Positions 45,002 through 51,966 of a stretch of 64,000 nucleotides of DNA are shown here, piece after piece (positions within the stretch are counted from its first letter, which is position 1; every line of letters begins with the position of its first letter). This DNA comes from Deltaproteobacteria bacterium (GTDB taxonomy: Bacteria; Desulfobacterota; Binatia; Binatales; Binataceae). The stretch is taken from positions 22,689 through 86,688 of the forward strand of contig JAKBMB010000004.1 in NCBI GenBank assembly GCA_021831785.1, given 5' to 3'. Made by a program: the position numbers and the translations under genes. The notes below the pieces were generated by a model, which saw nothing but the letters and a program-made list of their open reading frames with translations, was not told the origin of the DNA and made no database searches.

Positions 45002-46299
45002 GGCTCTTCTTCCAGAGGGACTCTCAAAGTGTCTTCGTCCGCGGGGCCCTCAAGGACTGATACTTCGAGTCCTTCGATTTCTTGCAGCGTCTTGCCCGCG
45101 ATTCCTTGCAGATCGTCATACATGCCGACCGTGGCCTGGATCACGCGCTCGATCTGCTCCTCGCGCTTCGCCCACTGCTTCGTGATGGCCTTCTTCTCTC
45201 TAGCGAGATCGTCCTGCATCGAGGAAAAGACCTCCACGATGGCTTGCACGCGCTGTCGGAACCGTGGACCGGTCAGATATTGGTACACGATTTCCATTTT
45301 GCTTTGCTGGCCGTTCAACGCTTGGCGGGCCATCGCGAGCTCAATCAGAGATTGCCGAAGGCTGATTGCAACCGGAATGGCGACGCGAGGATGCGCGACC
45401 CAGATGCCTTCTTTGAGGTCGAAGGTATCGATTTCCTTAGGCAGAGCCTGACTGACAATGATGGCGATTTCGGCCTTGGCAGCGCGTTGATCGTCGCGAA
45501 GTTTTGCGAGCCAGCTATCGCTCCAATTCTTCGTCCGCTTCGATTCCCAAAGAATCGTGCCGCACAACTGGCCGAGCGGCCCAACAACCAAGTGGCGGAC
45601 GTCCCCGCCGTGGTCGCCCTTCGGCACAGGCTCGATCGTATCGCTAGGGAACCGCGCACTCAGGATTACTTCGAGTTCAAGCTCCTGGACTTCGCCTTGC
45701 AGTTGTTGAGAGCCCTGTTCGGCCTTCCGCTTCAGTTCTTCGATCTGCTTCTGCATCGAGGCGATTGTGTGGTCTCTCTCCGCAACCTTGAGCCGCGACT
45801 CCTCTTCGGCCTCTTTTCGAGCCTTCTCGCGGATAGCGGACAATTCCCCCTGTACCCGCTTCTCGACATTCAGGTCGAGCTCGCGCTTGGCGTCGTCTAA
45901 TTCGCGTTGTTTGCGCAAAAGATCAGTCTGTGCCTTCTGCGCTTCCTTGAGCCTCTCATCGCGCTGCTTCAGACAATCCTGAAGGTCCGCGATCTCCTTG
46001 CTTTTTTGCTCCAGATCGATCGCGAGCGCCTGCTTCGCTTTGCGCGCTTCATCGGCCGCGATCTTATCGCGCTCCGCTTTCAGCCTCTCTGCTACCCGGT
46101 CCTCGATCGATTCCTGGGCCTTGAGAAGCTCCGCTTCCCGCTCACGCAGCGCAGACTCGCGCTCCGCGATTTCAGTATCCTTTTGCCCGAGGCGCCTCTC
46201 GTACTCTTTTCGAGTCGCCTCAACCAGAGGCGCCGCAAGTGAGTCCGTCAGCCGAATCTCCGCCTTGCAGTTCGGACAAATGATCGTTGGCTCAGTCAT
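44998..46299 (-). CDS. DUF2130 coiled-coil, nuclease-like protein
   Basis: A 433-aa protein with an N-terminal zinc-ribbon-like CPNC (IICPNCKAEIRL), a long charged coiled coil (about 30-215), then the DUF2130 domain. That domain has GELE-VILSARFPSDTIEPVPKGDHGGDVRHLV and ILWESKRTKNWSDSWLAKLRDDQRAAKAEIAIIVSQ, where the acidic residues and E-x-K resemble a PD-(D/E)XK nuclease core. GAGGAG precedes ATG 46299. The function is not established; a DNA-related role in the element is inferred from the fold-like motifs. Confidence 0.8.
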   Translation of the reverse strand: MTEPTIICPNCKAEIRLTDSLAAPLVEATRKEYERRLGQKDTEIAERESALREREAELLKAQESIEDRVAERLKAERDKIAADEARKAKQALAIDLEQKSKEIADLQDCLKQRDERLKEAQKAQTDLLRKQRELDDAKRELDLNVEKRVQGELSAIREKARKEAEEESRLKVAERDHTIASMQKQIEELKRKAEQGSQQLQGEVQELELEVILSARFPSDTIEPVPKGDHGGDVRHLVVGPLGQLCGTILWESKRTKNWSDSWLAKLRDDQRAAKAEIAIIVSQALPKEIDTFDLKEGIWVAHPRVAIPVAISLRQSLIELAMARQALNGQQSKMEIVYQYLTGPRFRQRVQAIVEVFSSMQDDLAREKKAITKQWAKREEQIERVIQATVGMYDDLQGIAGKTLQEIEGLEVSVLEGPADEDTLRVPLEEEP

Positions 46300-46344
46300 A
46301 AGCTCCTCACGTTGCTGCACCCAGGTTCTCTCCGGGCGAAACGC

Positions 46345-46653
46345 TCAGTTATCACCGCGGTCTTCGCCAAATATCGGCATGCGCGGAGCCGAGGGGATCG
46401 TGGGATTGATGAACGCTGGCGGCTCGCCGGGGGGGATGAGCGTGTAGCCGCCGTTGAAGCTGCGGTTGATGAAGGTAGGCGGCTCACCCGGCGTAATCGC
46501 GGTATACCCGGCGTTGAAATTTGGGTTCACGAAGGTTGGCGGCTCCCCGGGCTTGATGATTGTGTAACCGCTTTCTCGACCCCAATATTGAGCCCGCGCC
46601 AGCGTTGGCGCTGCCAGAACAATGGCGACAAGAATTACTCGCATGGGTTTCAT
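46345..46653 (-). CDS. Small exported protein with three tandem 20-residue repeats
   Basis: A 102-aa protein with a signal peptide (VILVAIVLAAPTLARAQ). Three near-identical repeats follow: GYTIIKPGEPPTFVNPNFNA, GYTAITPGEPPTFINRSFNG and GYTLIPPGEPPAFINPTIPS. The Pro-Gly-Glu-Pro-Pro core suggests an extended, binding-type surface. No family is recognised. GGAG precedes the start. It is first in the minus-strand operon, 45 bp before DUF2130. Confidence 0.65.
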   Translation of the reverse strand: MKPMRVILVAIVLAAPTLARAQYWGRESGYTIIKPGEPPTFVNPNFNAGYTAITPGEPPTFINRSFNGGYTLIPPGEPPAFINPTIPSAPRMPIFGEDRGDN

Positions 46654-46794
46654 GTTTGTCTCCGTTCGCGATCCTCATGTTACGGCACCCGAGTCATTTG
46701 GCAATATCGAAAAAGAATAATTGTATGGCCAGATATGATTCATCCTCTAAGAGCATTCGCGACCAGAAAGACCATTTGATATAGTCGCCTACAA

Positions 46795-47490
46795 ATGAGC
46801 ATGTCACCAAAGCAGAAGGCGCCAAGTGACGCTCCAGCCGGTGAACGTCTAGAGCCCATGAAGAAAGAGCGGGTCCTGCCGTGGCTCGTCGAGCTCTCTT
46901 GCGTCAACGCCGCCTCATTGGCTAAGGGGCGCCCCGGCGACCTTCCGAACCTGATTTACGAGTTACGACAGTGGCTCGACCTCGAACCTGACGAACCGCT
47001 CAACGCGGAAGTGAGCGACCTGGAGAAGAAACCTGCTCGGCTGCAAGCCATGATTGATCGAGTGGCTGAGCTGCTTGGGGCAGTTGCGGACCGGAAGTCT
47101 TTCCGCGCGGATTACTCGGGCGGTAGCGTCATCCTCGACGCCGGAAAGTTAGGCTCAGAGGGCGGAAGAGCTTTGAGCTATCGGGATGCGAATCTCGAAG
47201 ACGCCGTCCTACGCGTGGCGCTGGACGATCTCTATGAGGACGTTGAGGCCGCTCTCAGAATCCAGCGGTGCGAGGAGCCCGAGTGTTTGAGGGTATTTTT
47301 GGCTGAGCGGAAAAATCAGAAATATTGCAGTCACCGCTGCGCCAACAAGATGGCGAGTCGCGTTTACCGGAAGACGCACCGGAAGGAACGTGCTGAGCGC
47401 GAGCGGGCGCGCTATGAGCACCAGGTGAAAGGGCGCACTGCTCCAAGCGGTAGAGTTGCGCGTCGGCCTCGCGCACGAGTGGAATCGTGA
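46795..47490 (+). CDS. CGNR-type zinc-finger protein
   Basis: A 231-aa protein. The C-terminal part RCEEPECLRVFLAERKNQKYCSHRCANKMASRVYRKTHRKERAERERARY is a CGNR-type zinc finger (C-x4-C ... YCS-x2-C, then a basic helix). The N-terminal part (residues 25-160) is helical and could be the ABATE-like sensing domain often paired with it. It is probably a DNA-binding regulator. It is divergent from the exported-repeat gene, with a 141-bp gap. Confidence 0.65.
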   Translation: MSMSPKQKAPSDAPAGERLEPMKKERVLPWLVELSCVNAASLAKGRPGDLPNLIYELRQWLDLEPDEPLNAEVSDLEKKPARLQAMIDRVAELLGAVADRKSFRADYSGGSVILDAGKLGSEGGRALSYRDANLEDAVLRVALDDLYEDVEAALRIQRCEEPECLRVFLAERKNQKYCSHRCANKMASRVYRKTHRKERAERERARYEHQVKGRTAPSGRVARRPRARVES

Positions 47491-47528
47491 CACCGAAGGA
47501 AATTCGGGGGAGCCCAGAAGGGCTGCCG

Positions 47529-47564
47529 GTTTCACCGAGAGAGGCCTTTTCACCGAGTGGTGAA
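47529..47564. repeat. Direct repeat and hairpin before abiEi
   Basis: TTTCACCGAG occurs at 47529-47538 and 47547-47556. The second copy forms a hairpin TTTCACC-GAGT-GGTGAAA (47547-47564). It could terminate the CGNR gene's transcript or be part of the abiE promoter region. The rest of 47491-47756 is AT-rich and non-coding. Confidence 0.4.
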
Positions 47565-47713
47565 AGTGAACGGGCAGCAAGTTCCACTTGATTATAATTG
47601 CTGATACGATTAACGTAATTAGCCGTAAGCGCAGCTGATCTCAAGGAGAGACCAATCCAACAGCTGCCAAAAGAGAGTGCCTTGCCCTCACTGACTTGAA
47701 TATATTGGCTGAA

Positions 47714-47734
47714 AGGGCTAATATTTTTAGCCCT
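47714..47734. promoter_or_regulatory. Inverted repeat immediately upstream of abiEi, likely operator
   Basis: AGGGCTAA (47714-47721) and TTAGCCCT (47727-47734) flank TATTT and end 22 bp before the start codon. AbiEi proteins are known to repress their own operon by binding inverted repeats in the promoter. ATATTGGCT just upstream is a partial extra arm. Confidence 0.5.
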
Positions 47735-47756
47735 AGTTGCGAATATCTTCAACTCC

Positions 47757-48560
47757 ATGCTCCCGGACTTCTTAAGAACGCATCCGGTCTTCACCGCAAA
47801 AGAATTGACGGAGTATCTTGCCCGTCAGAAGGCCCGAAGCAAGTGGACTGAAAAGGCCCTTCTCGCCTATCACCTGAAAAAAAAGCACATCGCGCGCGTC
47901 CGCCGAGGGCTCTACACAACCGTTCCGCCAGGAAGCAAAACCGGCACGCCGTTGATCGATTCCTATTTGCTCGCTTCCAGGATGGCCCAGGATGCCGTCC
48001 TCGCTTACCACACTGCGCTCGAGTTCCACGGACGGGCATACTCGACCTTCCAGAACTTCTACTACCTCACCAATTCGAGCGCCCGCGTAGTCGTCTATCG
48101 AGGCAATCGCTTCCAACCCGTTAAGTTTCCTCGCCGCCTCCGCGAGCACGGTAAGACACTATTCGGCGTGCTCGACCGTGAGCGTAGCGGCCTCTCACTA
48201 CGCGTCACCTCCCTTGAGCGCACCTTGGTCGACACTCTGGACAGGCCTGACCTATGCGGTGGATGGGAAGAAGTCTGGCGCTCGCTCGAATCCGTAGAGT
48301 TCTTCGACCTCGACCAGATCGTCGAGTATTCGCTGCTTCTCGCAAACGCGACAACTATCGCCAAAGTCGGGTTTTTCCTTGAGCAGCATAAGCAGGCGCT
48401 CATGGTTGAAGAATCCCACCTTCGACGGTTGCGGGAACACCGCCCGCGAAGTCCGCACTACGCCGCGCGCGGCGACAAGCGCCCCGTTCAGCTCTCCTCG
48501 CAGTGGAACCTGATCCTGCCCACTGATGTCGTCGAGCGCTCTTGGGAGGAAGTCCGATGA
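47757..48560 (+). CDS. abiEi: AbiEi-family antitoxin / transcriptional regulator
   Basis: A 267-aa protein. The N-terminal wHTH (PVFTAKELTEYLA...KKKHIARVRRGLYTTV) and the following VLAYHTALEFHGRA and TSLERTLVDTLDRPDLCGGWEEVWRSL match AbiEi antitoxins. These bind the operon promoter and block the AbiEii toxin (type IV TA). The stop overlaps the toxin start (ATGA), and an inverted repeat lies in front. Confidence 0.88.
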   Translation: MLPDFLRTHPVFTAKELTEYLARQKARSKWTEKALLAYHLKKKHIARVRRGLYTTVPPGSKTGTPLIDSYLLASRMAQDAVLAYHTALEFHGRAYSTFQNFYYLTNSSARVVVYRGNRFQPVKFPRRLREHGKTLFGVLDRERSGLSLRVTSLERTLVDTLDRPDLCGGWEEVWRSLESVEFFDLDQIVEYSLLLANATTIAKVGFFLEQHKQALMVEESHLRRLREHRPRSPHYAARGDKRPVQLSSQWNLILPTDVVERSWEEVR

Positions 48561-49534
48561 ATATCTCCCAGGAAAGACTGCGCGCCGAAGCCGCGGACAC
48601 TGACTTTCGCCCCGAGATTCTCGAAAAATCGCTCCGGCTTCTCTCCTTGCTGGAAGCATTCTTCCAGCACCCGTTTCTGAAGGGCCGCTTCACGCTCAAG
48701 GGCGGAACCGCTCTCAACCTTTTCCTTTTTGACGTGCCACGCCTTTCGGTCGATGCCGACCTCAATTACATCGGAGCTCAGGACCGCGCCACGATGATGG
48801 CCGAGCGGGAACAGGTAGAGAGGGCGGCAAGAGCAGTCTTCGCGAGAGAGGACTTTCGAGTTCAGCGTGTTCCGTCACCCGACGAACATGCCGGTGGAAA
48901 ATGGCGTCTGCAATATCGTAGTCCGCTTGGCGGCGAAGGCAACCTTGAGGTCGATATCAACTTCATGTTTCGAGTTCCCCTATGGCCGCCCGAACCTTCC
49001 GACTCGCGCGCCTTGGGTTCCACACAGACCACGCACATACCCGTGCTCAACATCCATGAACTGGCCGCAGGCAAGCTGGCGGCGCTGTTCTCGCGCCGAG
49101 CCAGCCGAGACCTGTTCGACACCCGTGAATTACTCCGTAGAGACGATCTGAACCAAGCTCGTCTCCGTATCGCGTTCGTCGCTTACGGCGCGATGAATCG
49201 GAAGGACTGGCGCACCATTACCATCGGCGACGTTAGTTATGAACCCAACGAGCTCAAGAACGAACTCATCCCCACGCTGCGCACTCAGGTCGCGAGCCAG
49301 CTGGGCGATCCCAAGCCCTGGGCCAGCAAACTGGTTTCGGACTGCGCTGAACGATTGCAACCGCTGATATCGTTCACACCCGCCGAACGGGAGTTCCTCG
49401 ATCGCCTCCTCGATCACGCTGAGATCAGGCCAACCCTAATCACGGCGGACGAAGCCCTGGCCGAGCGCATCGCCCAACACCCGCTTCTCGCCTGGAAAGC
49501 CGAAAACGTACGACGGTACAAAAAGCGGGGCTAG
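48557..49534 (+). CDS. abiEii: AbiEii-family nucleotidyltransferase toxin
   Basis: A 325-aa nucleotidyltransferase. The fold's signature is LKGGTALNLF (KGGT at 48-51) followed by SVDADLNYIG (S64, D66, D68), the two metal-binding acids. NIHELAAGKLAALFSRRASRDLFDTREL matches the family's motif IV region with the conserved Lys. AbiEii-type toxins transfer nucleotides to tRNA or other targets and cause growth arrest after phage infection. It is co-translated with the antitoxin. Confidence 0.9.
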   Translation: MNISQERLRAEAADTDFRPEILEKSLRLLSLLEAFFQHPFLKGRFTLKGGTALNLFLFDVPRLSVDADLNYIGAQDRATMMAEREQVERAARAVFAREDFRVQRVPSPDEHAGGKWRLQYRSPLGGEGNLEVDINFMFRVPLWPPEPSDSRALGSTQTTHIPVLNIHELAAGKLAALFSRRASRDLFDTRELLRRDDLNQARLRIAFVAYGAMNRKDWRTITIGDVSYEPNELKNELIPTLRTQVASQLGDPKPWASKLVSDCAERLQPLISFTPAEREFLDRLLDHAEIRPTLITADEALAERIAQHPLLAWKAENVRRYKKRG

Positions 49535-49553
49535 ACGCTAGAGAACCAACACT

Positions 49554-49874
49554 ATGCGTTGTGCGACGTGCGGCTCACCAACGGATCTGGAAGACCTCGA
49601 AGTGAACGGTCTTCTGTTCCATCCAGATGGTCACATCGCCGGTACCGTCTCTACGAAGATGCGATGCCCCCGGTGCGGGACCGCTGGTGCAGTACTCGCT
49701 GTGCGAATAGACGTTCACGTGCCGTCGGCGCACCAAGCGGCTGGCCACCATCTGGAGATCGACTTTGAGCCAACCGCCTTCGCGTTCACAACGAAACACT
49801 TCCCCGTTAGAGTCCATTGCTCCTGCGGAGCGATGGATGCCCACGGCGTTATGACAATTGAGCGCGATCAATAG
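49554..49874 (+). CDS. Small zinc-ribbon protein
   Basis: A 106-aa protein with CATC (3-6), CPRC in the middle and CSC near the end, likely forming one or two zinc ribbons. The rest is beta-rich. No family is recognised. It lies 20 bp after the abiEii stop and 95 bp before the methyltransferase operon. Confidence 0.5.
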   Translation: MRCATCGSPTDLEDLEVNGLLFHPDGHIAGTVSTKMRCPRCGTAGAVLAVRIDVHVPSAHQAAGHHLEIDFEPTAFAFTTKHFPVRVHCSCGAMDAHGVMTIERDQ

Positions 49875-49968
49875 GGGCCAACGAAATGCGCACCACCTGC
49901 TTTCAAAGCTCCGCGCCTAGTGACTCAAGCTATGGGCGCATAACACGCAGTTGGTTCGGAGTGAGGAC

Positions 49969-51189
49969 GTGACGACTAGCTTTGCCACTGAGGGCACCAG
50001 CGGAGTTGCCATTGAGCTATGTTGCGGTTTAGGCGGAATCGGGGTCGCGATTCGCGCTCTCGGATATTTCGTGGGGAGAGCCTACGACTCGTGGGAGGAG
50101 GCCGTCGCCGTATACAACCACAATTTCTCCGACGACGTCGCCGTCAAATGCAATCTCCTCAGCAGCGGCGGCTCCCGTTTGGTCGCAGCAGATCGTCGCC
50201 GACTTGGTCAGATCGACCTGGTCATAGCCGGCCCTCCATGCAAAGGATTTAGTCAAATCAGGAACGGCCACCACGACGGCAGGAACGGGCATAACCGCGT
50301 ACTTGCCGCCATTCCCGATTACCTCTGCATCCTCAAACCGCGCTTTTTCCTGATTGAAAACGTCCCTGACCTCCTGACTTACCGTAAGGGTAAGACGCTC
50401 CGCGACCTAGTGGCGCGCCTTGAAAGACCGGGCAAACACCTTAGATACACTATCGAATATGCGGTATACGATGCTGCGCTCTACGGAACTCCCCAAGCAC
50501 GCAGGCGAGTCCTGATCTTCGGCGCACGCCACTCACGCTCGCCAAAGCATCTGCTGCCCGAGCCGGGACCCAACCTGGCGGCCTTATTTGCGGCCGTACG
50601 TCATGGCCATCCGGTTCCTGAACACCTCAAGCCATACTTCGCCGCCCTGCGGGATCCCGAAAACCCGACATTGATTTCGGCCCGCCAAGCTCTCTCCGAC
50701 CTTCCGGCCTTAGGGCCAGGTCGGTCGGAGAACGAGACACCATACGCCTCGGCGCCCCAGAATGCATTTCAAAGATGGATCCGAAGCCACGCTCCCACCA
50801 CTCTGCAGAACGTACGTACACCGGCTGTCAAGCAGGAAACCCTCGATCGCCTAGCTCACATACCACCCGGAGGTTGCGCTCGTTTCATCCCGAAGGAACA
50901 CCTCAACGGTCTGTCTCGACGCTTTGGTTCTGCCTATCGACGGCTGCACCCAGATGCTCCCTCGACCGCACTCTCGACGAAGTATGACTGCGTCTACCAT
51001 TATGATGAACCGCGCTCCCTCTCTGTCCGGGAGTACGCTCGGCTTCAGGGAATCCCCGATCGGATCAGTTTCCCGCCATCATTGGTTTCTCGCCGAAGTG
51101 CCTACGAGATGATCGGAAACTCCGTGCCGCCCTTGCTCATCGAGCGGGTGCTCGGCATCGCCCTCAACATCGCCCCCCCAGGGTTTTGA
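49969..51189 (+). CDS. DNA (cytosine-5) methyltransferase, first gene of defence-like operon
   Basis: A 406-aa C5-methyltransferase. Motif I reads ELCCGLGG (16-23), motif IV has the catalytic Cys91 in GPPCKGFSQ, motif VI is FLIENV, motif VIII is QARRRVLIFG, and motif X is GNSVPP near the C-terminus. A target-recognition region lies between VIII and IX. GTG 49969, with GGAGTGAGGA before it, is preferred over TTG 49951. It could mark self DNA for the helicase-nuclease genes downstream. In Druantia type II the methylase DruM sits in this place. Confidence 0.93.
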   Translation: MTTSFATEGTSGVAIELCCGLGGIGVAIRALGYFVGRAYDSWEEAVAVYNHNFSDDVAVKCNLLSSGGSRLVAADRRRLGQIDLVIAGPPCKGFSQIRNGHHDGRNGHNRVLAAIPDYLCILKPRFFLIENVPDLLTYRKGKTLRDLVARLERPGKHLRYTIEYAVYDAALYGTPQARRRVLIFGARHSRSPKHLLPEPGPNLAALFAAVRHGHPVPEHLKPYFAALRDPENPTLISARQALSDLPALGPGRSENETPYASAPQNAFQRWIRSHAPTTLQNVRTPAVKQETLDRLAHIPPGGCARFIPKEHLNGLSRRFGSAYRRLHPDAPSTALSTKYDCVYHYDEPRSLSVREYARLQGIPDRISFPPSLVSRRSAYEMIGNSVPPLLIERVLGIALNIAPPGF

Positions 51190-51192
51190 AGA

Positions 51193-51966
51193 ATGACGGC
51201 CACCCCCAGGCTTCCGCGCAGCGCCGCACGGCGTCTCGCTCGAATCGACCACGTCCTGCAAGCGACTTACCAAACGCCTGAATCTGTCCTAGGCAACAAG
51301 ACAGATCCGCTCGACGAGGCCGTATACATCATTCTCAGTTTTCAGACGGGCGTCGAACGCGCTAAGGAGGTTTGGTCCGAGCTCCGCCGCGCATTCCCCA
51401 CTTGGGAAAACCTCCACGCGGCCTCCACTCGCCGCGTTGCGCGAACATTGCGCCTCGGCGGTTTACATGAACAAAAGGCAACAACCATCAAGCGACTGCT
51501 ACGCAGTGTCAAGCGCCAAGCCGGCCGCCTGTCACTCGATTTCCTCCGAGACCTTGACGATCGAGAAGCGGAACGCTTCCTGATCCGCCTGCCAGGGTTA
51601 TCATGGAAGGCCGCTCGGTGCGTTCTTCTCTACAGCCTCGGGCGCGACGTACTTCCGATCGATAGCAACACTTTTCGCATCTTAAAGCGGACCGGTGTTC
51701 TCCCACGGCGGGCCGTCTACAGGCGCCGCACAGTGCACGACACGATTCAGGCCGCTGTGCCTGCGCATCGTCGCCGCGCGCTACATGTAAACCTCGTCGT
51801 TCATGGGCAACGCACATGCCTGCCGCGCGCTCCCCGGTGCCTCTGCTGTCCGCTGAACGCAGACTGCCCGCGGATCGGCCTCCCCGGAGGTGCCCGCGGA
51901 CATTTGCCAGTGCCCTCCGTGGCATCGGGGGAGGCCCGCGCTGCGAGGGCCGATGCCCGGGCGTAA
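51193..51966 (+). CDS. EndoIII-like HhH-GPD DNA glycosylase with [4Fe-4S] loop
   Basis: A 257-aa EndoIII/MutY-superfamily protein. The helix-hairpin-helix is LPGLSWKAA with catalytic Lys139, and the Asp is D157 in LPIDSNTFRI. The 18-residue Lys-Asp spacing is that of EndoIII K120/D138. The Fe-S loop is C209-x6-C216-x2-C219-x5-C225, exactly the family pattern. It starts 3 bp after the methyltransferase stop. It may repair T:G from 5mC deamination, as the methylase-linked Mig.MthI does, or act as an effector on modified bases. Both roles are inference. Confidence 0.9.
   Translation: MTATPRLPRSAARRLARIDHVLQATYQTPESVLGNKTDPLDEAVYIILSFQTGVERAKEVWSELRRAFPTWENLHAASTRRVARTLRLGGLHEQKATTIKRLLRSVKRQAGRLSLDFLRDLDDREAERFLIRLPGLSWKAARCVLLYSLGRDVLPIDSNTFRILKRTGVLPRRAVYRRRTVHDTIQAAVPAHRRRALHVNLVVHGQRTCLPRAPRCLCCPLNADCPRIGLPGGARGHLPVPSVASGEARAARADARA

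Noticed and set aside
46400..46580. Short tandem repeats that might be a CRISPR array
   Set aside because: The repeats are in phase with codons, imperfect at DNA level and encode PGEPP protein repeats; there are no unique spacers of regular length and no cas genes.
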